From positions 39,955 to 103,954 of the forward strand of contig JAFGHJ010000007.1 in the NCBI GenBank assembly GCA_016930175.1: a DNA stretch of 64,000 bases, in the 5' to 3' direction. This document shows positions 52,648-61,182 of this stretch, piece after piece. This DNA is from Caldifarciminota bacterium (GTDB lineage: Bacteria > Hydrothermota > UBA3072). The stretch's first letter is position 1, and the number at the start of each line of letters is the position of its first letter. The position numbers and the translations under genes were made by a program. The notes below the pieces were generated by a model. The model had not been told where the DNA came from. It ran no database searches and worked only from the letters and a program-made list of their open reading frames with translations.

Positions 52648-52656
52648 AAGAAAAAT

Positions 52657-54021
52657 ATGATGAAGAGTAAATTTTTATTATTTGCTTTTTTATTGATACT
52701 TTTCCCCGTAAAAGCAAATGCCAGTACAGGTGGTAGTTTTTTACGATTCGGGGCTGGAGCAAGAACTATAGGTATGGGAAGATGCGGGGTTGGGCTATCG
52801 GACGATGCGTCGGCTCCTTACTATAACCCTGCGGGACTAACTCAGGCTAAACCCCAGGAATTGTTATTTATGCACAGCGCCCTCTTTGTCGGAAGTAGCT
52901 TTGACTACTTCTCTTATTTGTTACCAACAGCCAAATCCGGCTCTTTTGCTCTTTCCCTTGTGCAGGCTCGCACTGGCGGTATAGAAAACAGAGACGAAAC
53001 GGGGACTCTTTTAGACGAATTCGGAGAAATAGAAACCGCAGGAATACTCTCTTACTCGATAAATCTAATTGATTTCTTATCTCTCGGCATTAATTATAAG
53101 ATACTGCACCATTCGATTTCACATTGGAGCTCAATCGGCCAAGCCGCCGATGTCGGATTTTTGTTTTTCCCCGAGAGGTCTTTCTCCGCCGGTTTCTCAA
53201 TAAACAATTTATTAAAACCTTCTTTTACCTTAATGTCAGAAACGGAACAATATCCCACCGGGTTTAAAGCCGGAGTAAGCTGCAAAATTTTTGACAACAA
53301 TTTAATATTTGCCGGCGACATTGGCTGGCAGGAAAGCAGTAAAGTACAGCTTAATGGTGGGCTCGAATACAAAGTAAACGGTCTCCTCTCTGTAAGATTA
53401 GGAGCAGATAACAACTATTTCTCCTATGGAACGGGCTTTTCATTTCCTATATCAAGACACAATTTAAGAATCGATTATGCATTTCAAGAACACCATCAGT
53501 CTAAAGGAATATTATCTCCCAATCACAACTTTTCCCTGACATTCAATTTCGGTGGTTTTAGAGCCAAGTTATATCCCGATAAAAAGGTTTTCTCTCCTAT
53601 AACCGACGGAGAAAATAATATCCTATGGTTAAATAAAGAAATAAGGACAAAAGATGAAATAGAAAAATGGCAACTCCTGGTAAAAAACAGATGGGGAGAA
53701 ATATTGCGGCACTATGAAGGGTGGGGCGAACCGCCCCAGAGACTTTACTGGGATGGTCGGGATGACAGCGGCTCTTTGGTTCATTACGGCGATTATCACT
53801 ATAAATTTACTATTACCGAGAAAAATGGAAGGACTTACAATTCAAGCGGCAAGCTTGCCACCATAAAAACTGAAGGTCCACAAGAAAGATTCATAATAGA
53901 AGAAAAATGGGAAAGCCTGGAAGAAGACATCTATATCGAGGACGATTTCGACTCGGAAGGGAAAAAACAAACTACACCTACTGAAAAGTCAGACAAAGAA
54001 AACAAAAAACCATCTGATTAG
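52657..54021 (+). CDS. PorV/UPF0164-like outer-membrane barrel with FlgD-type module
   Basis: The 454-residue protein has a signal peptide (about residues 1-22), then the PorV-type start GGSFLRFGAGARTIGMGRCGVGLSDDASAPYYNPAGL, and a 14-strand-like barrel to about residue 300. After it comes a FlgD-like module (about residues 325-405: WQLLVKNRWGEILRHYEGWGEPPQRLYWDGRD) and a charged tail. PorV in Bacteroidetes carries type IX substrates; relatives elsewhere may be fatty-acid or general porins. A fused FlgD-type module is not part of classical PorV. It is 9 bp from its neighbours on both sides. Confidence 0.85.
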   Translation: MMKSKFLLFAFLLILFPVKANASTGGSFLRFGAGARTIGMGRCGVGLSDDASAPYYNPAGLTQAKPQELLFMHSALFVGSSFDYFSYLLPTAKSGSFALSLVQARTGGIENRDETGTLLDEFGEIETAGILSYSINLIDFLSLGINYKILHHSISHWSSIGQAADVGFLFFPERSFSAGFSINNLLKPSFTLMSETEQYPTGFKAGVSCKIFDNNLIFAGDIGWQESSKVQLNGGLEYKVNGLLSVRLGADNNYFSYGTGFSFPISRHNLRIDYAFQEHHQSKGILSPNHNFSLTFNFGGFRAKLYPDKKVFSPITDGENNILWLNKEIRTKDEIEKWQLLVKNRWGEILRHYEGWGEPPQRLYWDGRDDSGSLVHYGDYHYKFTITEKNGRTYNSSGKLATIKTEGPQERFIIEEKWESLEEDIYIEDDFDSEGKKQTTPTEKSDKENKKPSD

Positions 54022-54029
54022 GAATAAAA

Positions 54030-57000
54030 ATGAGAAAAATATTATATTTATCGGTTTTATTAATTGCTTTAAACTCACACGCTCAGAGATTAAACAGGAG
54101 TTCGTATATAGACATACCTTCCGCGAATTTTTACGACGGGGTATTTATAAATCTTAACGCGAGTTATCCCTTTTCATCAGATTCCGATTTTGGATTTGAC
54201 CCTAACTTGGGGATCGAATTTTCAAGGGAAAATATAAATGTCGGACTTAACTACTTTGCAGGCACCGATTTTAGTCTGGATTTAGCATATCAAGTTTATA
54301 AAAGACAAAACACTTCAATAGCTATCGGAATTGACAATATAGCGTTCAGCAGATTTGTCTCGCCTCTCGGTTCGGATACAACCTTCCGCGACGAATATTA
54401 TGAACCCAGGCCTCCTGAAGCATGGTCTTTTTACATCGCAGGAAATAGAAAATTCAACAGATTAATAGAACTGAATGCGGGTCTGGGAAGAGGAAAATTT
54501 GTCGGCTATGGACCGCACAGCAGCCAGCCCAACACGGATATATTCTTTTCCGAAAAACATGAAAACTTCGCTATTGGACTCTTCATGGGAGCAAAATTCA
54601 CTTTCAGTGAATTGTTTAATCTTATTCTGGAGGGTGACGGACGAGACATCAACCTGGGAATCGAATCCGAAATGGGATTGTTTACGGGAAAAGTGTTCGT
54701 ATCGAAATTCGAACATACGACTTGGCCGAGAGGAGATGAAGAATTAACGACAAGAATAAATGCAAGTGTATCTTTCAAATTACCTTTCTTTAAAGGCATA
54801 GAAGAAAAAAAGAAATGGGAACCTGTTATAGCAGGAGATAAAATATTCTTTGGGGATGACTTCGAAGATATGGAAGTTACAGGAATGGTTCCGCAAAAAA
54901 TCGATGATTTGGAAAAACGAAGGGACATCACGGAAGAATATAAAGAGGATACCCCGGAAGCAATAAAACTCTTTCTCGATGCAACGGTATTATTTGAAGC
55001 AGGAGAATATGACGAAGCAAGAGTCAAATTTGAGAAAGCGCTTAGAGGTTTAGGTGAGTACAGATTAGAGGCTTTATATCGCATTGGTGAATGCTATTAC
55101 AATACAGGTAATTATAAAAAAGCGCTATCGATATTTTATAAAATTAACAGTGAATCAAGAGATACTTATCTTTACCCCGAAAGTATATACGCGATAGCCG
55201 CCTGTCACATTGCGCTGGGAAACTGGAACGAAGCTGAAACGAGTCTTAATACATTAATCTTAGAATATCCGGGTTATAAAAACGCTGATAAGACTTTAAT
55301 GACAAAGGCTATAATCGCTTTTGGACAGGAACATTACGAGGAAGTAACAGAGTTATTGAAAGATATCGATACGAAAGAAGCGCTCTTTTACAAGGCAAAG
55401 GCATATTTTTTCATCAAAGATCCAAGAAGATCGCTGGCAGCTTTTAAGAAAATAGCTGACGATTATCCGGAAAGCCCGCTCGCAAAATATTCATCCTATT
55501 ATATGGGAGACGTATTGTTTTTCTCCGGTAATTATTCCGGAGCCCTATATAAATACGTCGATTTTCTGGAAAAGTATCCCTATGATGAATTAAAAGAATT
55601 TGCAGCCTACAAATTAGCCGTTTGCTACTATAATGAAGACAACTACCTGAAGACAATAGAATTTTTAAGACCAACACTGAACAGTAAGGATATTTTTCTT
55701 GCTGCCCACAGTAACTTTCTCTACGGCAAATGTTTAAAAGAATTGGATAGAAGCGAAGAGGCGCTCAGTACCTTCACCAAGATAGTTTCTAATTACCCCG
55801 AATTAAAAGTTGCAAGTCTAGCCAACATAGAAATGGGGCAGGTCTTTCTCGGCATGGGTGACACGGCTCAAGCTCGCATTGTTTATCAGCAAATGTCTTC
55901 AAAATACTCTTCGGGTGAAACAATCGGCTTAGGAGATTATCTGGCAGGAGGCCTTTCTTTCACCGAGGGAGACTACCTTACCACAAAAAAACATCTTAAT
56001 AAAATTTTAAGATACTATTGGGGTTCCGACATAACTTGCCCCGCAATCGCTTTACTGCTCAGAACATACAATAAAACAAGAGACTACACCCTAACGGTTG
56101 CACTGGGAAAAGCTCTGCTGACAAAAGAATCATGCGAGAGAGGTGACATATGGAAAGGTAGAGCAACGTTTGATCTTGCAGAAGCGTATTATCAACTTGG
56201 TCAGTACGAAAACGCAAAAAACATATACCAGGATATAATAAACGAATATAAATACATGGATCCGGAACTTCTTGCCGCTTCCCAATCCAGTTATGGCTGG
56301 TGTCTTTTGCACGAAGATAGATTGGATATAACCGAAAATCAATTTACTAAAGTGATGACAGCTTACTCGATGGATACAAGTTCATTAATCAATTCATCCT
56401 TTGGTAACGGAATTGCATTATACAACAAACAACAATATGAAGAAGCTCTAAACTTTTTTGAAAATATAGCTAAAATTCCCTCAGATCATCCTCTAAAGCC
56501 AAAAAGTATATTTTATGCGGGAAAATCATATTACAACCTGGAGTATTACAGACAGGCAATCGAATCCTGGGAAAAAATATTGCAGAATTATCCCGGGTCC
56601 AGTATTGCTCCTGACGCTGCTTACGAAATTGGAATGACATATTTCCAGGCTTTGAAATATGATATGGCAGCACCGTATTTTAAGATGGTAATAGACGAAT
56701 ACCCGGATTCCCCGCTGGTTCCGCAAGCTTTGATGACTTTGGGCAACAACTACTACAACGCACATGATTACAAAAAAGCGATTGACGCCTTTTCGAAATT
56801 CATTTCCGTATATCCATACGATACATTGATTGAAGAAGCAAAACAATCCCTTTCTACTGCATACTATATGGCAGGACAGGAAAATCCCGGAATGCTTGAA
56901 AACTTCATCGAGAAGTTCCCCTCAGATCCAAAAGCCGCCCTTGCTCTTTTCAATGTTGCTGTTCATTACTATGAAGAAGGAAACCAGGACAAAGCTCTGG

Positions 57001-57359
57001 AGACATTCAGAAAAGTTGTAATAGATTTTCCCGAGACGGAATATGCCGAAGATGCTCAAGTAAACATAATAAAAATTTGCGATGAAAAGAAGAGTTATGA
57101 TAATCTCGTAGAAGAAGCACTTTTATTCCTTGAGTACTTCCCCGAAAGCCAAAAAGTACCGCTTGCGTTATTCTATAGCGGTTCCGGATACTTCTATCTG
57201 GGCAATTACGGTAAAGCTATAGAATCATTTAAAGAAATAATAGATGATTATCCTGAAAGCGAATATGTCGCCACCGCAAAACACAATCTTAACCAGTGTT
57301 ATAAAAGATTAGGAAGTACAGAAAGAGTGGAAGAACCCACCGAAACACAGGAACAATGA
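54030..57359 (+). CDS. Giant barrel-plus-TPR protein of the Ton-like operon
   Basis: The 1109-residue protein has a signal peptide (residues 1-18), an N-terminal outer-membrane-barrel-like part (about residues 20-255, alternating aromatic strands such as SYIDIPSANFYDGVFINLN), a linker, and about 20 tetratricopeptide repeats from residue 305 to the end. Repeats have BamD/CpoB-like text: FEAGEYDEARVKFEKAL, YYNTGNYKKALSIFYKI, YPESEYVATAKHNL. In Tol-Pal systems the TPR protein CpoB performs the coordinating role; here the protein is much larger and seems to be anchored in the outer membrane. Spacing is 8 bp from the barrel gene and 55 bp to exbB. Confidence 0.85.
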   Translation: MRKILYLSVLLIALNSHAQRLNRSSYIDIPSANFYDGVFINLNASYPFSSDSDFGFDPNLGIEFSRENINVGLNYFAGTDFSLDLAYQVYKRQNTSIAIGIDNIAFSRFVSPLGSDTTFRDEYYEPRPPEAWSFYIAGNRKFNRLIELNAGLGRGKFVGYGPHSSQPNTDIFFSEKHENFAIGLFMGAKFTFSELFNLILEGDGRDINLGIESEMGLFTGKVFVSKFEHTTWPRGDEELTTRINASVSFKLPFFKGIEEKKKWEPVIAGDKIFFGDDFEDMEVTGMVPQKIDDLEKRRDITEEYKEDTPEAIKLFLDATVLFEAGEYDEARVKFEKALRGLGEYRLEALYRIGECYYNTGNYKKALSIFYKINSESRDTYLYPESIYAIAACHIALGNWNEAETSLNTLILEYPGYKNADKTLMTKAIIAFGQEHYEEVTELLKDIDTKEALFYKAKAYFFIKDPRRSLAAFKKIADDYPESPLAKYSSYYMGDVLFFSGNYSGALYKYVDFLEKYPYDELKEFAAYKLAVCYYNEDNYLKTIEFLRPTLNSKDIFLAAHSNFLYGKCLKELDRSEEALSTFTKIVSNYPELKVASLANIEMGQVFLGMGDTAQARIVYQQMSSKYSSGETIGLGDYLAGGLSFTEGDYLTTKKHLNKILRYYWGSDITCPAIALLLRTYNKTRDYTLTVALGKALLTKESCERGDIWKGRATFDLAEAYYQLGQYENAKNIYQDIINEYKYMDPELLAASQSSYGWCLLHEDRLDITENQFTKVMTAYSMDTSSLINSSFGNGIALYNKQQYEEALNFFENIAKIPSDHPLKPKSIFYAGKSYYNLEYYRQAIESWEKILQNYPGSSIAPDAAYEIGMTYFQALKYDMAAPYFKMVIDEYPDSPLVPQALMTLGNNYYNAHDYKKAIDAFSKFISVYPYDTLIEEAKQSLSTAYYMAGQENPGMLENFIEKFPSDPKAALALFNVAVHYYEEGNQDKALETFRKVVIDFPETEYAEDAQVNIIKICDEKKSYDNLVEEALLFLEYFPESQKVPLALFYSGSGYFYLGNYGKAIESFKEIIDDYPESEYVATAKHNLNQCYKRLGSTERVEEPTETQEQ

Positions 57360-57414
57360 TAATGAATCTTAATTTAAAAAACCTAACGAGTTATAAAAAG
57401 GAAAGGAGTATTTA

Positions 57415-58068
57415 ATGGCGGGAATAAGTTTTCTCCAACTTTTAAAAAACAGTTGGGCTATAGATCTTCTCTTGATTTTCTCGGTAATCGCATTGGCGGT
57501 CATACTGGAAAGGCTATGGTCATACAGTAGATTGGGTATTGATGAAAAAGCGTTCTTGAACAGAGTGCAAAGTGCATTTAAAAGAGGTAATATACAAGAA
57601 GCAAGTTTTATATGCAAATCTGTAAATCATCCTCTCGGTGAAGTTTTAGACGTCGGAATAAGAAACAAGGATCTACCAAGAGAAGATATTGCCGATTTGA
57701 TTGATGGTGCTCTCATCGAAACAAAAAGTTACCTGGAAAGGAAAAACTCTGTCTTAAGTACAATAAGCTTCATTTCGCCGCTCCTGGGTTTGTTAGGAAC
57801 CGTTATGGGTATAATAAGAGCTTTTCATGATCTTTCCGTGTCGGGTTCCGGAGGTCCCTCTGTTGTAATGGCAGGAGTAGCTGAAGCTCTTGTATCCACC
57901 GCTATCGGAATTATTGTAGCTATACCGGCAGCAATATTCTATAACTATTTCATGAATAAAGTAAAAACCATTCTAACCAAGATAGAAGCGAACTCAAGAA
58001 GGTTTCTTGCCTTTCTACACACAACTTCTACTACAAAAGGAAAAAAAGAAACTTTAGAATTAGACTAA
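57415..58068 (+). CDS. exbB: ExbB/TolQ-type proton channel subunit
   Basis: The 217-residue inner-membrane protein of the MotA/TolQ/ExbB family has three membrane helices (about residues 17-35, 115-135 and 160-180), with ISPLLGLLGTVMGIIRAF and VVMAGVAEALVSTAIGIIVAIPAAIFYN as signatures. With ExbD it converts proton motive force to mechanical movement. An AAAGGAG site precedes ATG 57415. Confidence 0.95.
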   Translation: MAGISFLQLLKNSWAIDLLLIFSVIALAVILERLWSYSRLGIDEKAFLNRVQSAFKRGNIQEASFICKSVNHPLGEVLDVGIRNKDLPREDIADLIDGALIETKSYLERKNSVLSTISFISPLLGLLGTVMGIIRAFHDLSVSGSGGPSVVMAGVAEALVSTAIGIIVAIPAAIFYNYFMNKVKTILTKIEANSRRFLAFLHTTSTTKGKKETLELD

Positions 58069-58081
58069 GGAATCAGAAAAT

Positions 58082-58498
58082 ATGAGAAAAAGTATAATTG
58101 AAAGTTACGAAGACTCTGTAGGGAAAATACCTATAACCCCTATGATAAACGTAGCTTTGCTGCTGGTGCTCTTTTTTATGATGACGGCTCCCGCCATTTT
58201 TATGTCGGGAATAAACGTTAAAAATCCCACCCTTGTTAAAGGAATTTCAGCAACAGATGACACAGAATTGAAAGTAAATATTTATATCGATTCAAAAAAT
58301 CAATTATACCTGAACAATAGACTTATCTCAAGAGAAGAATTTCCTGATAGGGTAGCCGAATTGCTTGGCAGAAGCGTATCGAGAATAGTTGTAGTGAGCG
58401 CTTATCCTTCAATACCTATACAGGAGGTGGTTACAGTTCTCGATATATCAAAACAAAAAGGAGCATTAAAGCTGGTTCTTCTAAGGAGGAAAGAATAA
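58082..58498 (+). CDS. exbD: ExbD/TolR-type protein 1
   Basis: The 138-residue protein has one membrane helix (about residues 22-40, PMINVALLLVLFFMMTAP) preceded by the ITPMINV motif. In the family the proton-carrying residue is an Asp in that helix (TPMIDV or similar); here it reads TPMINV, with Asn in place of Asp. A periplasmic domain follows. It overlaps the second exbD by 1 bp. Confidence 0.9.
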   Translation: MRKSIIESYEDSVGKIPITPMINVALLLVLFFMMTAPAIFMSGINVKNPTLVKGISATDDTELKVNIYIDSKNQLYLNNRLISREEFPDRVAELLGRSVSRIVVVSAYPSIPIQEVVTVLDISKQKGALKLVLLRRKE

Positions 58499-58908
58499 TG
58501 CGAAAAAACAGAATAACCGATGAGGAACAAAAAAGCGCTGAAATCATGATTACACCTCTTGCTGATGTAAGTTTCACGATACTTATAACGCTGATGGTCT
58601 TAACACCTGTTATCATCCTTTCTTCCAGACTTCATGTTAATCTTCCGGAAGCAACGACAGTCGAACCTCCAACCGAGAAAAACATTACAATAACAATTAC
58701 TTCGGAACACGAAATTTCTATAAATAATGAACTGGTCACTACCGAACAATTAGCTAAGGTTCTCCAGAAAACAATAAGAAATAATCCCAATGATTTAATT
58801 CTTATAAGAACAGATAAAGAACTCGAAACCGGTATGGTGATGAATGTTATAGCTCTCGCAAAAAAACTCGGAGCAAGAAGCATTTCAATTGCAACCGTTC
58901 AGAGATAA
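58498..58908 (+). CDS. exbD: ExbD/TolR-type protein 2
   Basis: The 136-residue protein has the canonical ITPLADVSFTILITLMVLTPVI helix, with the proton-carrying Asp in LADVSF, and a periplasmic domain with LPEATT and ITSEHEISINNE. It complements ExbD 1, whose equivalent residue is Asn, so only this subunit should carry protons. It overlaps ExbD 1 by 1 bp and precedes tonB by 2 bp. Confidence 0.92.
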   Translation: MRKNRITDEEQKSAEIMITPLADVSFTILITLMVLTPVIILSSRLHVNLPEATTVEPPTEKNITITITSEHEISINNELVTTEQLAKVLQKTIRNNPNDLILIRTDKELETGMVMNVIALAKKLGARSISIATVQR

Positions 58909-58910
58909 AA

Positions 58911-59861
58911 ATGTTTGATTATTCAGAAGGATTTTTTGATAGAAAGATAAAAGCCACAATGATATTCTCAATAATATTTCATCTCGGTGTATTTTATTTC
59001 AACGAAGCAAAAAGAACAAGTGAATTAGTCAGCAGAATCGATAACATTGAGTTCATTGACCAAACATTGGCTCCTTCAATCAGACCCGAACAACCTCAAA
59101 AGAGTATCTTTAAGGCAATAAAAGACAAAATCACCCAGAAAGAAGACGGAATAAAAGAGTTGGATAATAACGAAATCGAAAAAATAGTTAGAGCACTCCC
59201 TCCTGTTCCGGGAATAAGCGAAAAGGGAATCGAGCTCGACCAAAAGCAGCTGGATCGCACGCAGGCAAAGGGCATCGACCTGGATAAGTTTGAAAGGCTG
59301 GAAGGCCCTGAGGGTGGAGCAAGCGAAATACTGAGAGTCGCTTCAGGAGACAGACAGAGCAGTACCGAAGACATAATAAGTAAGCCCGCCATAAAAATCA
59401 GCGAGGAAAAAGCATACAGTCCCGATGCTAAAATCGGTATTTTTTCTTCTCCGGGAGGCAGCGGACCGGTCGATTTAGAAAAAGTACCGACAAAGGAATT
59501 AGAAAAGATGGCTCCCGTGAAACCATCCGATGAAGAAGCAAAAATAAAAAAGGCACCTACTAAATCAACAACAAAAATAACTATCTCGGGACCTCTTTCA
59601 TCCAGACAAATAACCTATAAACCAACAACCCCATATCCAGTGTGGGCACAAGAGAGAGGACTAACCGCGACGATAAGCGTACAGATAGCAGTCAATCCCA
59701 ACGGAACGGTCAAGGATAATGTTTTCGTGATAAGAACTTCAGGCTTTGGGTCATGGGATAGACTGGTAATAGACAGCGTCAGACAATGGAAGTTTGCGGC
59801 TATTCAAGGCTCAGGAATTGTACAAACCGGAATAATTACCTTTACTTTTGTTTTGGAGTAA
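58911..59861 (+). CDS. tonB: TonB/TolA-like energy transducer
   Basis: The 316-residue protein has a weak N-terminal membrane anchor (about residues 13-30), a long charged periplasmic linker (about residues 45-225) and a C-terminal TonB domain (about residues 235-316) with PYPVWAQERGLTATISVQIAVNPNGTV and WKFAAIQG. The linker lacks the Pro-rich repeats of E. coli TonB and holds DLEKVPTKELEKMAPVKPSDEEAK-type charged stretches. It may be either TonB- or TolA-like; the OmpA-type partner downstream favours the latter. Confidence 0.85.
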   Translation: MFDYSEGFFDRKIKATMIFSIIFHLGVFYFNEAKRTSELVSRIDNIEFIDQTLAPSIRPEQPQKSIFKAIKDKITQKEDGIKELDNNEIEKIVRALPPVPGISEKGIELDQKQLDRTQAKGIDLDKFERLEGPEGGASEILRVASGDRQSSTEDIISKPAIKISEEKAYSPDAKIGIFSSPGGSGPVDLEKVPTKELEKMAPVKPSDEEAKIKKAPTKSTTKITISGPLSSRQITYKPTTPYPVWAQERGLTATISVQIAVNPNGTVKDNVFVIRTSGFGSWDRLVIDSVRQWKFAAIQGSGIVQTGIITFTFVLE

Positions 59862-59863
59862 AA

Positions 59864-60727
59864 ATGAAAAGAAATATAATTATTTTAACTTTATTTTTTA
59901 CATGCATTGCAGGGTTCTCCCAGGAAGAGATTTCAAAAGAAGTAATCACGGGTAAATACCTCGGAAAAATAGACGAGAAAAAACCTCCGTCGGAATTGAC
60001 TTATGATATATTTGAAGTCATACAACCTTATGGAAGACAGGGGTCATATATATACGATCTGGAATTGCAGGTACACTCCGAAATAACAGCCACTCCTCTG
60101 CCTGTACTCGCCAGCAACCAGATAAGGAAACCCCGCCAGGGAAGAATCCTGACTCTTCCTATAACAATATCAAATATCCCAACCGGACAAGGCGTTAAAC
60201 AATGGGAACTATCAGTAACGGATGAAACCGGCGAGGTATTTAGAACTTTCGCAGGCATGGGTAATCCACCAAAAGCAATAGAATGGGATGGGAAAGACGC
60301 AAAGGATAACGTAATCGATCTGGGGAAAAATTATTCTTTTTACCTAAGGACAGTCGATAACGAGAACAAATCTTCATTCAAACTCGGTAAAAAGATAAGA
60401 GTTGCCGGTCTATACTGGAAAGAAGAAATAAATTCCGTGGTGCGCCTCGATGGCCGAATCGTCTTTCAGGAAAATTCCTCTGTCTTAACCGAAACAGGCA
60501 GGGATTTGCTCGAAGAAGCTGCGGATTTTGTAAGAAAAGACGTCAAGCGGCATTTAAGAGTCGTAGTATATTCAAATAACGAAAATTTGGCGATGGAAAG
60601 AACAAAGGGAATAGCCAATTTCCTCCTGGATAGAATAATACTACCTGAAAGGGCGATAACAAGCGTTATAGGATACGAATCGGTAGGAGAATACAGAACC
60701 AACAGAATCGAGATAACGATACGGTAA
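59864..60727 (+). CDS. Divergent OmpA-like protein with FlgD-type module
   Basis: The 287-residue protein has a signal peptide (residues 1-19), an N-terminal beta domain, a FlgD-like module (about residues 105-175: WELSVTDETGEVFRTFAGMG then IEWDGKDAKD) and a C-terminal OmpA/MotB-type domain (about residues 195-287: IVFQENSSVLTETGRDLLEEAADFV). The diaminopimelate-binding Asp of the TD motif is replaced (YSNNENLAMERTKG), while the Arg is kept. It may thus bind peptidoglycan weakly or not at all. ATG 59864 is chosen for the signal peptide and its position 2 bp after tonB. Confidence 0.82.
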   Translation: MKRNIIILTLFFTCIAGFSQEEISKEVITGKYLGKIDEKKPPSELTYDIFEVIQPYGRQGSYIYDLELQVHSEITATPLPVLASNQIRKPRQGRILTLPITISNIPTGQGVKQWELSVTDETGEVFRTFAGMGNPPKAIEWDGKDAKDNVIDLGKNYSFYLRTVDNENKSSFKLGKKIRVAGLYWKEEINSVVRLDGRIVFQENSSVLTETGRDLLEEAADFVRKDVKRHLRVVVYSNNENLAMERTKGIANFLLDRIILPERAITSVIGYESVGEYRTNRIEITIR

Positions 60728-60750
60728 CCTCAGGATTCCGGATTTAGGGT

Positions 60751-60792
60751 AGTTCATCGTTCCTGGTTCCTAGTTCGTAGTTCTTAGTTAAC
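60751..60792. repeat. 7-bp degenerate tandem array, core GTTC
   Basis: Six 7-mers of the form NGTTCNT in exact register follow the end of the Ton-like operon. Confidence 0.65.
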
Positions 60793-60863
60793 CATTTCCC
60801 GATTTTACCATTTTTCAATTTTCCTAATTTTTTCTCTGTGTACTCTGTGGTTCAAAATAGGGG

Positions 60864-60892
60864 TTGACTTCTCAGTTCTCACTAACTAATAT
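60864..60892 (+). promoter_or_regulatory. Promoter of the SRP RNA-dnaX-ybaB-recR unit
   Basis: TTGACT is followed after 17 bp by TAATAT; the predicted start at about 60899-60900 coincides with the first paired base of the SRP RNA. Confidence 0.8.
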
Positions 60893-60899
60893 AGGAAAT

Positions 60900-61170
60900 C
60901 AGCCGCACATAGCGGGGCGCTAGCGGTTCCCCATACCTGTAATCCGCTATAGCAGGGCTAATGGCTTGGTTTGAGTTTATGTTCTTTTACTATGGACTTC
61001 TTAAGATGGCGTTGAAATTTGGGCCCTCCATAGAGGAGAGCTTTGAACCCCGTCAGATCCGGAAGGAAGCAGCGGTAAGAAGTCTCAACCTCTGATGAAG
61101 GAAATCCTGAACGGAGCTTTTTTTAAGTTGAACCGGCAAAAGTTCATAGGCGAAACAAGCCGTGCGGCTG
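60900..61170 (+). ncRNA. ffs: Signal recognition particle RNA, large bacterial type
   Basis: The 271-nt RNA is defined by a perfect 9-bp terminal pair (60900-60908 with 61162-61170). The apical S-domain core GTCAGATCCGGAAGGAAGC is at 61052-61070. The 5' part (GCGGGGCGCTAGCGGTTCCCC and CTGTAATCCGCTATAGCAGGG) matches the Alu domain of the Bacillus scRNA. The length equals that of B. subtilis scRNA as I remember it. Gram-negative bacteria mostly have the short 4.5S form, so the Alu-containing type is notable. Confidence 0.95.
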
Positions 61171-61182
61171 TTAAAAAAAATT

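Noticed and set aside
54462..55084. Long minus-strand ORFs inside the TPR gene and other large genes
   Set aside because: They lie antisense to strongly supported coding sequences, have no ribosome binding site or family features, and reflect base composition.
61162..61182. GTG 61162 as the start of dnaX
   Set aside because: It lies in the paired 3' end of the SRP RNA and adds residues that are not typical; homologs start like the ATG at 61183 (MGYLVLTRKYRPQ).
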